Numbered from the stretch's first letter, positions 24,905 through 37,289 are shown. The stretch: DNA of 64,000 bases from Dioscorea cayenensis subsp. rotundata (GCF_009730915.1 NC_052489.1:23491916-23555915), one strand, 5' to 3'. A program made the numbers and translations. Notes: a model not told the origin generated them from the sequence alone.

Positions 24905-25270
24905 TGATTAAAAGAATAGCAATTTTCTTTTCAAAAAAAAAGAAAAAAAAAAAAAAGGAACTTTTCCTCTCTTCTCGTTCAATCCAAATACATACTAAAT
25001 AAGTGACAATTACAAGCATAAAAAACCACTCATTTCTATCAAAACCCACAAAAAGGAACAACATTTCACCAAAGAAATTCCTCCCAATCTCTTCAATCCA
25101 AACAGAAACTAAGAACAAGAACAAGGGCTCACCTGAAAACCAAGCTCGCCACGGAGCTCAGGCTCACGAGGGACGACAGCGCTGAGGCGGATGCAAATGA
25201 AAACAATGAAGGCGGAGCTCAAGGCCAAGCCGATGACAATAGCGACAAAATGGAAGCTGATATAAACCAT
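23431..25270 (-). CDS. RING-H2 finger protein, ATL7/ATL58-59-like E3 ligase
   Basis: Three exons (25270-25133, 24123-24026, 23653-23431) with GT..AG borders and matching phases give 152 residues. Residues about 8-28 form one hydrophobic membrane segment near the N-terminus, as in ATL proteins. Residues 80-121 form a complete C3H2C3 RING-H2: CSIC, then C-x-H-x2-H-x2-C in TCGHCFHLIC, then CPVC, with the Trp in DSWL that contacts E2 enzymes. The spacing CX2C..CX1HX2HX2CX10CX2C is canonical. Between them lies a linker with LEPIKLAAFPTMIY, which resembles the ATL7/58/59 branch and is not the classic GLD-containing ATL group. Predicted role: membrane-anchored ubiquitin E3 ligase; the substrate is unknown. 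A (TATATG)n microsatellite lies in the first intron. Confidence 0.9.
24861..24905 (+). repeat. (ATATGT)n microsatellite in RING gene intron 1
   Basis: About seven tandem hexamers. It is followed near 24935-24958 by an A-rich run, also inside the intron. Confidence 0.8.
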
Positions 25271-25831
25271 GAGAGCAGAAACTGTTGAAAACCTTCACCT
25301 TCACCTTCACCACGGCCATTAGGAGTTGACAAAGAAGAAGAGCACGAGGGAAAGGCACTGAAAAAGAGGAGAAAAGAGCACATGGCGCCATTGTTGAAGC
25401 TTTGCTTGCTCTCTACCATTCCAACGAAGGCCCTCCTTCCACACGGCGGTTTCTCTTTCAGATCCCCTTCTCTTTTTCATTTACACCCCTATAAACCTTG
25501 TATTTCTATTCTATATAACCCCTTTCATTTTGGGAATTTTGCCTATCCACCCCCATAAAAAAATATAATTATATATATAAATATTGATCCATAGTATTCC
25601 TCATCTTTAGACTTTCAAATGAGTGAAACCATATAAATTAACAAATACGCATGGCTTGAATTACAAGTTCAAGCATTATAAGTAAATAAGTTAAGCTATA
25701 TTTAGCTTGAGTAATTAATTCATTTATTGTATATTACTTTAATTTATTAATGTAATTTTGACATAACATATAATACAACAAATTATGATTATTTTTATAT
25801 ATTTTAAAATAGAAGTAAACATAGAGTGACA
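25271..25831. other. RING gene upstream region
   Basis: 5' flank of the RING-H2 gene, pyrimidine-rich near the start codon and AT-rich beyond about 25,480. No other gene seen. Confidence 0.5.
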
Positions 25832-25833
25832 TA

Positions 25834-26149
25834 CTCCCTCCTCCGTTCCTTTTTATTGTCAACTTTACCTAATTCACATCGATTAAGAAACATTGGTTAA
25901 AGATAGTTGGTTACCTATATTTTATAAAAAAAAATTATTATTTTTCAAAATTACCTCTATTTAAAATTCCACTAGTGGAGTAAATAATTTAATGCTTAGT
26001 TGATTGTGATTTATTGAAAATTGTATAAGTACATATAAATGATAAATTTGGAAAGAATTATTTAATACTGTACAAAATTTCTAATGTGACAAGTAAAAAG
26101 GAATAGAGAAGCGCTATAAAATGTGACAACTAAAAAGGAACGGAGAGAG
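25834..26149. mobile_element. Stowaway-like MITE, 316 bp
   Basis: Starts CTCCCTCCTCCGTTCC and ends GGAACGGAGAGAG, the Stowaway-type terminal inverted repeat, with TA on both sides (25832-25833 and 26150-26151). It has no coding capacity. It is homologous in the opposite orientation to the element at 62998-63313, which has the same length. Confidence 0.85.
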
Positions 26150-26151
26150 TA

Positions 26152-28814
26152 GTATTTTATACCATGTTTTCGGCTAAGTCTACCAAGTTTTTAACTCAAT
26201 TTACAATCTTAATTTTCATCTGTCAATGTCAGAGAGTCAGTGTTTGCCTAGTAGAGCATAATTGGTGATCTTTACAATTTATATGCAATTCGCTACTCTA
26301 CCATAAATTCCCTCTACCCCCTACCTTACTCCGATTTAGTAGTTTTATTACATGTTTAGAATAAAGTCAACAATCATTTAAGGCATTTTTGTCGGTGATT
26401 TAGGATTTTGACAATGAAGTTTATCCTCCATCATCTCATTGCTCGACTATGACTTTTATTGTTATGGAGTCATATCTTGTGTTTCGAATTTGTCTTGATG
26501 TCTTACCGATTTATTGATTTGCATCGAAATAGTGCTCTCCAATCATATACCCTATTTAGATACACACAATATAAAAAAAATAATAATGATTTGTGACAAG
26601 TTAAGAAAAAAATTAAGTACTTATTTATATCAATTTACAACAAAAAAATATGAGTTTGAATATAATTCTCACACTCAACACTATTTTAAATGCATTTAGC
26701 AACTTGTCATAGCTTCATTACCAAAATAATTTTGTTATTCAAAATAGTCATTACCCACAACATGATTTATATGTCTCACTTACCCATTTTTGTTCCCAAA
26801 TATGTTAATTTCTTCTTGGACTATGATGAGAATTGTTGGGATGTCCAAATCAATTTTATTCAACATTTTGTGGAATTTATTGGTAATCATAACTGTCTAA
26901 ATTTAATATATACATGAGTACCATTATCAATACACTATTTATAAAAGCACACTGAGTATAGTGACAGAGAAACATCTTGGAGGTTGATTGGTTACTTTTG
27001 TGACTCAGCACCCAATTTAATTGACCCCACTCAATCTAACTCAACATCAACTCAGCAACAGAAATGAAGTGACACCAAATCAACTTTTATTACAGCTCAA
27101 CTCTATGTTTTTTTTGTATAAAATATGTTGTTAAAAAAACAATGTTTGGTTGGGGAATAAATATCAGAGTTAATTTTATTTTTCAATTATTTAGTTGGAG
27201 ACAAAAGTTTTATTTTAATGGACTAAATTTTGATTTAAGTAATTCTAATAAAAAATAAATATTTTAATATTAAAATTGTGCTTTGTTTATAGTAAAGATA
27301 AATATTTATTAATATCAATATTTTAACTTAAAAAAAATTATTAAATATATTTTTTAAAAAATATTAAAATATTCATAAAAATATTTGTTTGGGGGAGTAG
27401 TATTTATCTCCCAATAACTTATGGTAAAAATTTGTTTTGTGTAGCGGAAAAAATGATTAATTTTTTTATTAGTGCTCTATCCATTTCAAGGAATTTTTTT
27501 TTGTTTCAAATTACTGCTAACTTTTAAGAACTCTTTAAAGTATTATATATATATATATATATACTTTTATTTTTCTTATTTAATAAAATTTATTTAAACA
27601 GTGGGTGTATTAATAAGAGTAAATAATTTAAGTAAAAGTTAAAATTGTTCTATTATAATATTACTTTCTATATTCTAAGATTTTTAATAGCAATAACAAA
27701 TAATTTGAAACATAAGTAGCATTTTAGAAAATAAAATAAAATATTGTGAGCATTTAATCCGTCTCATTTGCTGGCTGGATAAGATAATTTTTATTTATTT
27801 ATGGACTTGTAAAAAATAAACTGTTCTCAATAACTTGAGTTTTGTAATTGATTTCATCCACAATTATCTGTCAAGTGACAGCCAAAAGCTAAAAATGACT
27901 TATTATAAAATATATGTGTTATAAATACCTATAACTATCATAGAGGACCGATTCTTTACCCATGTTCATAGACAATCAAATCTATAAACATTGGGTGATC
28001 ATCGTTCATTTAACATCCATCATATAGTTGCATTAGTTGAATCAACAAGGATACTTAGAAATAGTGCAAATCTGATCAACAATACTTTTTAAGAACATAA
28101 CTTTTTGTATGATAATGAACATTATTATGAACAATAATTTATTTGCATTGAATTTGAAACGGTTGGATGTCTCCGTTTAAATCGATTTGCATATTCACAG
28201 AAAATATAAACAATCAAACCCCAACCTACTCTTTTTTAGATTGGTATAATCAAATGGACATTCTTTATATTTTTTGTTTCAACTAAATAAGATTAATTTT
28301 GTGTCTTTCTCTCTTTTGTTCGTCCTCTCTCTTTCTTTTTGTGTTCTATCAAAGTTCTAATGGTGAAATATGGAATTAATGAATTGAGTTTAAACTTATT
28401 TTCTTTCCATTTCTGGGAAGTGATGGAAAAGTTTTAGCACTTATTTGATTTTTGAACTATGCCCATTTCAACATTTTTTATTAAAATAAAAAAATAAAAT
28501 TTTATATAAACTCTTTTCTCATTTTTTACCAAATGAACACTATAAGTTATTAGAAGTGTTGTTAACTTTCAACCACTTCAATGAAATATTACTTCTTCAC
28601 TTGATCATTTCAAATCATTTTTCTCCAATTATGAATACAGTGTAAAAGAAAAGTTGACAAGTATATCATTCTCAATTTTTTCTGCTGAATTTATCCCAAA
28701 CAAAAGAAAACCTTAAATTTATATAAATATTTTTAATTTTATAATGGTTTATCAATTTTTTTTTTTAAATTATGATTTGTAATGCATCATTTAAATTACG
28801 ATTTCTAATGCATC

Positions 28815-28884
<70 letters not shown>

Positions 28885-29700
28885 TCATTTGTATAAATTG
28901 ATATTGAAAAAAGAAAACACATAAAAAAAATATGTGATAAAAAAATTCCAACTTTCCTTCCTTTGGGAAGTGGCACTTCCACTTACCCCCTTAAAATACC
29001 CAAAATATTGGTATTTATTTGTTCTAAGTCATCGCAATAGTTCAATTACCTAACCTTAACCTTCATTTATTTTAATGGTTGACCTTTAAGATAATTAACC
29101 ACCGAAAAAAAAAAAAGTAAACCCCATCACTATGCCATAATATAAATAACCCAACATTGACCATGATAGCCACTAAACATCCAAGATAAAATAAAAAATA
29201 AAAAATTTAAATTTAAATAAAAAAATAAAGCCGCCAACAACATGGATAATTAATTAATTAATTATAGCCAAATAACAACACCCACTCCAATACTAATCAA
29301 GTAACCATACATAGGTCCAAACTCTCATTCATAATAATGTAATCCCTCGTTCATACGGTTCCAATAAAAAGATCCCCACTTTTTGTTTCTTGATAATCAT
29401 AAGCACCAATTATTTATAAATGATGATAATTGGAGGATTTTTAGTTTTGTTATTATTATTATTTTTAATTTTTTTTTTTGTCATTATAGATAAGTCATTT
29501 ACACACTAATGCTATTTAAATCTCAACCAAATATTATGACAAATATGAATGTTAATTGTCAAATAAATTACTCGAACATTGTGAGCATATAAGATTAAAA
29601 CCCAAAAATGCAAAACAATCAAAACGAAGATAAAATTAAGTTAATAAAAATGGAATCATTAACTTAATTGTGATTAATTAAAGACAAACGAAAAGGGTGG
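26152..29700. other. AT-rich intergenic region
   Basis: About 3.5 kb with no supportable gene. It holds a (TA)n run at about 27542-27562 and a compound (CT)n(AC)n microsatellite at 28820-28880. It also holds poly-A/T-rich tracts and a GTTTGGTTGGGGAATAAATA / GGGGGAGTAGTATTTATCTCCC pair near 27,143 and 27,390 that may belong to an unrecognised MITE. Confidence 0.5.
28820..28880 (+). repeat. compound (CT)n(AC)n microsatellite
   Basis: About 30 bp of CT repeats running directly into about 30 bp of AC repeats. Confidence 0.9.
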
Positions 29701-30429
29701 AGTAGTTGGGAGTCTTGTCTCTAAGCAAGCACCCAATTGTTTTCTATATACCGAGGGGGGCAAGAGAGGTTACACCGTCTCAATCCATCCACTAGCCAAA
29801 GATGAACGGTCTCGATTTGCACACGTGGACTCCATCGGGCCCTTCGGCACGGGTTTCCCAGTGTCGGTGGGCTTTCGGAGGGTGCCCGCTACCCGACAAC
29901 GCGGCCCGTTATGGGGCCCACCTAGTGCCAAGAGCTCACGGATTCCCGCCACGTAATCCCTTCTCGTCATGACGTCATCATCAGACCTTTTCAGTTTTAC
30001 CCTCTTGTTTCACCGATTTGTTTGACGGCGGACCTATTTTACGGTTTTGGACATGGGATTTGTCCTAATGACGGTCATACTCCTTTGTCTTTTACGCCGC
30101 TTTATTGACTACAATGACAGTATTGCCCCTATGAGGAATACGAGCACGAGATGTCCAAGATGGCATTTTCGTTGAACTGTGGTCTCGAGTAGGGGTATTT
30201 TTGGTATTGAAGTCATCTAACAGTGCCACGTCGTCAAATTGCAAGATATTTATGCAATTAGCCGTGCAGATGATCTCACAGGATGGTATTGCCCTCGTGC
30301 CAGCTTGCCTTGCTTTTTTTCACAATCACCCTTTTATTTTTTATTAATTAATTTTTGTCTATATATAAATTTTCTTTATTTCTTCCTTCCTTTCTCCGCT
30401 ACTTCTTCTCCTCAAGCTTTGTTCTCAAG

Positions 30430-30465
<36 letters not shown>

Positions 30466-30480
30466 GATTGGAGCTTTTGG
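29701..30480 (+). promoter_or_regulatory. promoter and leader of the BAG gene
   Basis: A GC-richer block (29,750-30,000) holds ACACGTGG (G-box/ABRE-like, 29821-29828) and the palindrome TGACGTCA (29970-29977), a bZIP/TGA-type site. CCACGT lies at about 30226. A TATA box, TATATATAAAT, lies at about 30360-30370, roughly 225 bp before the start codon. An (AG)n run (about 30436-30462) lies in the leader. Reading frames in the GC block have no family features and look like chance. Confidence 0.55.
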
Positions 30481-30501
30481 ATGATGGGAATGGCGGAATA
30501 G
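30481..30501 (+). promoter_or_regulatory. upstream ORF in the BAG leader
   Basis: ATG-ATG-GGA-ATG-GCG-GAA-TAG, a six-codon uORF 90 bases before the chosen main start and downstream of the TATA box. If transcribed, it could dampen or condition translation of the main frame. Effect is inferred. Confidence 0.4.
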
Positions 30502-30590
30502 ATAAGAAGGGATTGCTTGGATTGGATTCAATTCCATCAGATCTGCAAAGAGGGAGAGATCTGGGAGTGTTTGAAAGGGATAGGTTGAAG

Positions 30591-31692
30591 ATGATGAGAA
30601 TGCAGACAAGGTGTTCGGCGTTTGGCCAAGAAGAGCACGGTGAAGCGGGGGATGAGGCGCGGTGGGAGATGAGGCCAGGGGGGATGCTGGTGCAGAAGCG
30701 AGAAGGACCGTCACCGCCGGCGCCGACCATAAGGGTGAGAGTCAAGCACGGCGGCGCATCCCATGAGATCTATCTCAGCTCGCAAGCCACCTTCGGTAGG
30801 TCAAATCTGAAATTTAATTGGAGTTTAATCTGGCTGGAATTCATGTCTGTGAATTTGGATGGTTGAATCTCAGGGGAGTTGAAGAAATTGCTGGCGGAGA
30901 GGACGGGGATGCATCCAGGGGATCAGAAGATCGTGTTCAAGGACAAGGAGCGAGCTTCCAATGCCTTCCTTGACATCTCCGGAGTGAAGGATGGGTCCAA
31001 GATGGTGCTCCTCGAGGACCCCGCCGCGCAGGCCAAGCGATGCCTGGAGATGCGCCGCAATGCAAAGCTCGAGAAAGCCTCCAAATCCATCTCCCAGATC
31101 AGCCTCGATGTTGATAAACTCGCATCTCAGGTTCCTTCACAAAAATCCAATCTTTTATCCTCTTAGTCATTAAAGATTGCCTCTTGTTCTTATCTTTCTC
31201 TATCCACTCAAAGGTCACTGCTTTGGAGGCTATCGTGGCCAAAGGCGGCAAAGTGGCAGAGCATGACGTCTTGAATCTCATCGAGCTGTTGATGAACCAG
31301 CTTCTCAAGCTCGACGGAATCATCGCCGATGGCGATGTCAAGCTTCAACGGAGAATGCAGGTCTGCAATTCAATAATCCCCAGCTTGTGTTTGTTATAAT
31401 GCCTCAATGAAAAAAAACTAGAGATTTCTCGCAGGTCCGAAGAGTTCAAAAGTACGTAGAAGCGCTAGACGTGATCAAGATCAAGAACTCAATGCCAACA
31501 CAACAACCACCTCAACAGCAGCAGCGTAAACAGAAGCAGTCAGCGCTGGCACCGGTGGTGGCGACGACCAAATGGGAAGTGTTTGACTCGATGTTCTCGC
31601 CGTCCACTTCAGCAGCGAACTCCAGCACCACGGCGCGCTCCACCAACTCCTCCTCCGCCCCCACTCCCAGGTTTGATTGGGAGCTGTTTTGA
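30591..31692 (+). CDS. BAG family molecular chaperone regulator (ubiquitin-like + BAG domain)
   Basis: Four exons (30591-30795, 30874-31130, 31214-31360, 31435-31692) with consistent phases give 288 residues. After an N-terminal WEMRPGGMLVQKR segment typical of plant BAG1-4, a ubiquitin-like domain covers about 46-112 (TIRVRVKHGG to SKMVLLEDP). A BAG domain covers about 125-205, split over exons 2-4, with helices through ISLDVDKLASQVTALEA and VLNLIELLMNQLLKLDGI. BAG proteins bind the ATPase domain of Hsp70/Hsc70 and promote nucleotide exchange. The Ubl points to proteasome or client delivery. The Gln/Lys- and Ser/Thr-rich tail ends FDWELF. The ATG at 30591 (MMRMQTR) matches family starts; the same frame is open upstream but has no other ATG. 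Confidence 0.94.
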
Positions 31693-33520
31693 TAATTAGG
31701 AAAATTAAAAAAAAAAAAAGAAAAAAAAGGTAAAATGTTGACTGTGTTGATATATATATGTAAAAGTAAGTATATAGAGATGTATTTTCTAAATGTGGTG
31801 TTTTTTCATGGTGTTGATTGTGTTTGGTTCATTGTATATCATTTGCATTTCTCTTCTCAATTTATATCCTTCGGACATTAATAAAATGAGCTTATTTGTT
31901 TTATGCATCTCTCTTTCTCTCTCTCTCAATTATGTTCAATTTGGTTTGTCTTTCTGCATGGAATTGAGATAGAGATGGATCATGCTTGTTTGTGGTGGTG
32001 ACAAATTGGGAAATATTAAAATGAGAAATTTGATATAATGATAAACTTGCTTATGATTATTAATCTTATATACCACTTAAAATTTTTTTAATCTTGTTTG
32101 ATATATTCTTTTGTATTGTGTTTATTTGAGCATATAGTACAAAAGGACACAATATTTTTGTTATATTCTTTTATGTAATTTTCCAACACATTATGTATTA
32201 TTTTACATTTTTATTAGTCGGACTTTATAATTCACCCAACCGTAATTTAATATTATATATATATATATATATATTTGAATTGTATTTAATCAACTTTATG
32301 TCTAATTTTGATAGATGCTTAAAATATAAAATTTACAAGTCACAATCATACTCTTTTTTGGTTATTTTAACTTGTAAAGTTTTTTACATAGTGATATATT
32401 GATTATATGCTTGGGATAGGTGAGTCCCTATGCTATGAAGGTTAGCCTCATGAGATAATATATAATTTAAAATCTTTTGCGTATGCATTTGCAACTCTTA
32501 TCACCAGTCCTCTATAAGTTATGGAGTACTTTTAAATTCAGATCTAAATTTACTGTGTAATTTCTTTAATTTATTTCAGTCAATGGAAGGGTAGTAAGGG
32601 TACAAGGTGGGAAAAGCAAAGAAAAACAATTAATTTGTAAAAAAATACTATTAATAAAAAATGAAAACTTCAAACTATATCTAATTATTTATTTATATAT
32701 ATATTTTTCAAAACAATGGCCGTTTGGCGTGCCGTGCATTGTAAACTATCTCAAAACCACAAACCCGCGTTTCCCTCAACCAGCGTTTCCGAATGCGTTT
32801 CCCTCAAAGGACGTCAGCCTTATACCCGACTGATAACAGCCACGTGTCCACTAGTCTCTCGGGAACAACACCAGTATTCAAAATTCTGGTCGCGAGAACG
32901 GTCGGATTCCCTACGGTCACCGGCAATCACAGCCGTCCATTCCCCATCATCAATTCAATCATCCATCCAAACACTCGCCATAAAAATCGCATTTTGAAAT
33001 CTTTCTCTTTGTGAACTCATTCATTCCTCTGTTTCTCATCTCCACCTTCTCTGAAAACAAGCTTTCAATTTGCCAACTTCTTCTTCAACGAAGTGAAAGC
33101 TCTCCAAAAGGTGACACTTTGCCAACTTTAAACCCAAGTTATTCATTCCTTTCTTCCTTTTTTCTCTCTTTGAAAATCTCTTCTCGTCTTCAAGTTTAAA
33201 CACTGTGTAACATCTTGATCACTTATAATTAACTCTTCTATATTTTCATTCTTGATTGATATAAATGTGGCAAATCATTGCATTATAATCACTTTTTTTT
33301 TTTAGTTCTAAATAAGTTCATTCCTATTGAGATATCATTTACATTAAAGTGTTCAATCACCAGCGCCAATCTTTCACTTTCCAAGTTCTACCATTAAAAA
33401 GTTAGAAAAAAAAAAAGAAACAATCTTTAATTGTTCTTCATCTTCAAAAGTGAGACCTTTATTCACATTCCATTTCTCTGTTCCAAAACAGAGAGATCAC
33501 AGAGCTCAAGCAAACCAACC
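31693..33520. other. BAG 3' flank and ARM gene promoter/leader
   Basis: 31.7-32.7 kb is AT-rich 3' flank with a (TA)n run at about 32253-32274. 32.7-33.0 kb is less AT-rich and holds the ABRE listed separately. 33.0-33.5 kb is pyrimidine-rich leader-like DNA that may contain a leader intron. No other gene. Confidence 0.5.
32840..32849 (+). promoter_or_regulatory. CCACGTGTCC, ABRE/G-box
   Basis: Contains ACGTGTC, the strong ABA-responsive core, about 675 bp upstream of the ARM gene start codon. Function is inferred from the motif only. Confidence 0.4.
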
Positions 33521-35224
33521 ATGGTGGAACAAGCCTCAACAATGGCTGAAGCCAACTCCAGCGCCGAATCAGCCGCTGAGCTCCTCTCTCAAGCGCAAAA
33601 ACTAATCCCCATCGCACTCGAACGAGCCAAGCTCGCCGGCGGCTTCCCAAGCCGCTGGAAACTCATCATCTCCAAGCTCGAGCTCATCCCTTCCCGCTTA
33701 TCCGATCTCTCCGGCCACCCTCTCTTCTCAAAGAACCAACTTTCTCGCGAACAACTCCACTCCGTCACCACCACCCTCTCCGACGCCATATCCATCGCCG
33801 ACCTCTGCCACCCTTCGCCGTCTCCTGCCCCACCCACCGTCGGCAAACTCCAAATGCAAAGCGACCTCGATTCTCTCATCTGCAAGCTCGATCTCAACCT
33901 CCGTGACTGCGCGCTTCTTGTCAAAACCGGCGTTTTAAGCGACGCCACCCCACCGCCGTCTCCGGCCAAACGCTCAACCGAGTCTGAACCTTCTCGCCGG
34001 AATGTCCGTGAGCTTCTAGCTCGCCTCCAGATCGGTCACTCTGAAGCTAAGCACCGCGCCGTCGATGGCCTCCTCGCTGCCATCCAGGACGATGAGAAGA
34101 CTGTCTTGCCGGCGCTTAGCCGGAGCAGCGTCTCCGCTCTCGTCCAGCTCCTCTCCTCCACCTCCCCTAAGATCAAAGAGAAAGCCGCCACCATCCTCTG
34201 TTTGATCGTCGAGTCAGGGACCTATGACGCTTTGCTCGTCGGAGAAGGCATCCTTCCTCCTTTCATCCGCCTCGCCGAGTCCGGCACTCCGGCGAGCCGA
34301 GAGAAAGCTGTGATCTCTCTCCAACGCCTCTCCGTCACCCCCGACACCGCCCGCTCCATCATGGGCCACGGCGGTGTCCGTCCTCTCCTCGACATTTGCC
34401 TCACCGGCGACTCCATCACCCAATCCGCCGCCGCCGGAGCCTTGAAAAACCTCTCCGCCGTGCCGGAAATCCGACAAACTCTCGCCGATGAGGGAATCAT
34501 TAGAGTAATGATCAACCTCCTCGACTCCGGCATCGTCCTAGGCTCCAAAGAATACGCCGCCGAATGCCTGATGAATCTCACCGCAACCAACGACAACCTC
34601 CGACGTTCCGTCGTCGCCGGTGGAGCTCTCCCGAGCTTACTAGCTTATCTCGACGGCCCACTTCCGCAAGAATCCGGCGTATCAGCATTGCGAAACATCA
34701 TCACCTCCGTCCCACCGGAAACTCTCATATCTCTCTCCGTCCTTCCCCGTCTCCTCCACGCCATGAAAGACGGCTCGCCGGGAGCGCAACAAGCAGCGGC
34801 AGCAGCCATTAACAAAGTATCATTAATCTCACCGGAGATGAAGAAGCTGGTTTGCGACAACGGTTGCATAGCATATCTAGTGAGGATGCTGGAGGCGAAG
34901 AGCAACGGAGTCCGAGAAGCGGCGGCCCAGGCGCTGGCCGGGCTGGTTTCATGCAAGTACTGCGGGAGAGTGTTGAAAAAGGACGAGAAGGGAGTGCCGA
35001 ACTTGGTGCAGTTGTTGGATTCGAGTCCTGCGAACAATGCGAAGAAAAATGCGGTTTTGTGCCTGCTGAGCGTGTCGTCGAGCAGGAAGAGCAAGAAGAT
35101 GATGGTGGCTCATGGAGCCATTGGGTATTTGAAGAAGCTCTCGGAGATGGACGTTAATGGCGCTAAGAAGTTGCTGGAGAGGTTGGAGCGTGGGAAGCTG
35201 AAGAGCTTGTTCTATAGAAGATAG
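33521..35224 (+). CDS. armadillo-repeat protein (PUB-ARM-like without U-box)
   Basis: Intronless, 567 residues. I chose the ATG at 33521 because it sits in ACCATGG. An in-frame ATG 90 bases upstream has poor context and adds an atypical leader peptide. Residues about 15-130 form an alpha-helical N-terminal domain (AAELLSQAQKLIPIALERAKLAGG) like that of plant U-box/ARM proteins, but no U-box follows. From about 165 to the end run roughly ten armadillo repeats, seen as recurring ALVQLL, KEKAATILCL, AAGALKNLS and EAAAQALAGL helices. Codons end mostly in C or G, unlike the neighbouring multi-exon genes. ARM repeats bind peptide partners. The partner here is unknown, so function is limited to a scaffold or adaptor guess. 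Confidence 0.9.
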   Translation: MVEQASTMAEANSSAESAAELLSQAQKLIPIALERAKLAGGFPSRWKLIISKLELIPSRLSDLSGHPLFSKNQLSREQLHSVTTTLSDAISIADLCHPSPSPAPPTVGKLQMQSDLDSLICKLDLNLRDCALLVKTGVLSDATPPPSPAKRSTESEPSRRNVRELLARLQIGHSEAKHRAVDGLLAAIQDDEKTVLPALSRSSVSALVQLLSSTSPKIKEKAATILCLIVESGTYDALLVGEGILPPFIRLAESGTPASREKAVISLQRLSVTPDTARSIMGHGGVRPLLDICLTGDSITQSAAAGALKNLSAVPEIRQTLADEGIIRVMINLLDSGIVLGSKEYAAECLMNLTATNDNLRRSVVAGGALPSLLAYLDGPLPQESGVSALRNIITSVPPETLISLSVLPRLLHAMKDGSPGAQQAAAAAINKVSLISPEMKKLVCDNGCIAYLVRMLEAKSNGVREAAAQALAGLVSCKYCGRVLKKDEKGVPNLVQLLDSSPANNAKKNAVLCLLSVSSSRKSKKMMVAHGAIGYLKKLSEMDVNGAKKLLERLERGKLKSLFYRR

Positions 35225-36494
35225 AACAAGAAGAAGAAGAAGAAGATGAGATTGGTTGAATGAATGAATGAATGATAACTCTTGATTGTGTTTCAATGTC
35301 TCCATGGAACATGAACATAGAGTGGTGTTTTGTTATTATGTATGAACTATGGAGCTTATTTAATAATTAGAGCTAGCTAGTGGTAACTTTGTTATTATTA
35401 TTATTATTTAGTATTTTTGTTTAACTTATTGTGTATGAACTTTATTTCAATAAGTTTATTTATGTGGTTTATGACTAGTGATTTATTTATTATGGGGCTG
35501 GATTAAGGATGGATTAATTAAGCTTTGGATTTGTGGTGTCTTTTTCCACATCTAATTTGCCGGCTCTTATTTGTTTTCTTTTTACACGTATATTATTTTT
35601 GAAATTTTTAAAAGTTTCATTAAGTATGCTTTTTTTTTTTTTAACTATACACAATTTTTATCAATAAAGGAATAGTTACTATAAAAGATATAATTGATAT
35701 TGTTCTTGCAGTAAATCCTAGTCTACTTAAATTAAGGTGTGAACTATATTGAATTGGGCAGTAGATGGTTACCATTTTGGTATTTTTTATTATTATTCTA
35801 ATATAAAAATTGAGGGTTCAAATTTTTGGTTTGTTCATATTTTTAGGATTGTAATTGAGCTAAGTTAAGCCAAGCTTAATTCTGTTTGTAAGTATTTTAA
35901 CTTAACATGAATTCAAATCGAGTTTACTTCAAACTTCATACTTCATGTGACAAGTTTGGATTCCAATTGTTAAAAAAAATTGAAGAGCTCAAACTAGGAT
36001 CATTAACTCAATTAAAGCTATATTGCTAATTCTTTTGTTTGTTGATTCATAAAAGCATCCTTTGAAGTTGAGGTTTATATAATAAATCATTCTAAGACTT
36101 GGTTCAGCTCCGTTCAAGCTTCAAACTAAGTTTTCTTCATTTATTAGGTTTGGATTCCACTATTTTAAAAATATAAAGTATATTTTGGGTGTATGCATGG
36201 TGAATGTAATAGTTTGATAAATTTTTAAGAAATCATTAAGTCATTATAACTGGTGTATCACTGTATTTTATATCTGCTTGTCACTTTTTTATGAGGTTGT
36301 GAAATTTTTTAGGGTTCCATAACTTTTAAAGGGGTATGAAAATGGGGATGTATGTGGCTCACTTCCCCTATTTTAGTTTTAAAAATTTTAAATTAAATCC
36401 CCTTCATTTTTAAATGGGGAAGTGTAACTTTTCCCAAATCAGTTCACTTCCCTCCATTTACATAAAAGTCAACGTCCTCGTATCACTTTTGTAA

Positions 36495-36525
<31 letters not shown>

Positions 36526-37162
36526 TAAAACTTAAACTAAGTTCATTATCTCAATTAAAGAAAGCTATATTACTAGTTTTCTTTTTTGTTAATGCATAAC
36601 AGTATCCTTTGAAATTTGAGGTTTTTTTAATAAATCCTTGTAACTAAGGCTTGAGTCGAGCACGAAACCAAGTTTTCTTCAATAATCTTCAAGCATGGAA
36701 TTAAAAAAAAAAAAAGGATGACAATAACAAGAGAGAAGTCACAACGGTGGCACTAATGAGCTTGTGAATAATAATATAAACAAATCTTTTAATAATTTAT
36801 ATAAATACATCTTTAATGATATTATAAATAAATTATTCATAAATTTTATGTAATCAAATTTGTGGGTATTTAAACTCGGCATATTTTATCAAATGAGATG
36901 AATTATTAGGCTTAAAACTTCTTATTCAACTTAATAAATGAATCAAGTAGCTAATATTTTAATAAGTTTATTGATTTGTTTAGGTCAATTATTTGCCAAA
37001 ATGAGTGTAATTATCTTGCAAATAGTACTATTTCAAAAATTTCTTTTTGTTTATCATATATTTAAAATTTAAAATATATTTGATAAATATTCAATAATCC
37101 AAAAAGATAGAGGATTAATTAAATAATTAAAAATAACAAGAGAAGCGAAGCCGGATCAACTG
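35225..37162. other. AT-rich intergenic region
   Basis: No gene seen. It holds two similar segments (AAAGCTATATT..ATAACAGTATCCTTTGAA near 36,557 and a related stretch near 36,015) that form a diverged duplication, and an (ATA)n run at about 36500-36524. Confidence 0.5.
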
Positions 37163-37170
37163 ACACGTGG
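37163..37170 (+). promoter_or_regulatory. ACACGTGG G-box upstream of PEX11
   Basis: G-box about 200 bp upstream of the 5' splice site of the PEX11 leader. A (TA)n tract at about 37196-37220 may supply the TATA element. Confidence 0.35.
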
Positions 37171-37289
37171 CTTGATGCTCCAATAAAGTGAATTGAGATA
37201 TATATATATATATATATATGTAAATATGATTAGACGGAAAACCAGGGAGTTAACCGCAAATTTTCTAAATTAAAGAAAAGAGTGTGGAA

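Noticed and set aside
24754-25124. Frames with IHIHIH or ICICIC runs
   Set aside because: Translated microsatellite and poly-A/T in RING gene intron 1.
29770-29970. 66-codon minus-strand frame in a GC-rich block
   Set aside because: No recognisable motif; the block looks like the promoter of the BAG gene.
33459-35305. Several long antisense and out-of-frame reading frames over the ARM gene
   Set aside because: They are shadows caused by the G/C-ending codons of the sense gene, with no motif or start context of their own.
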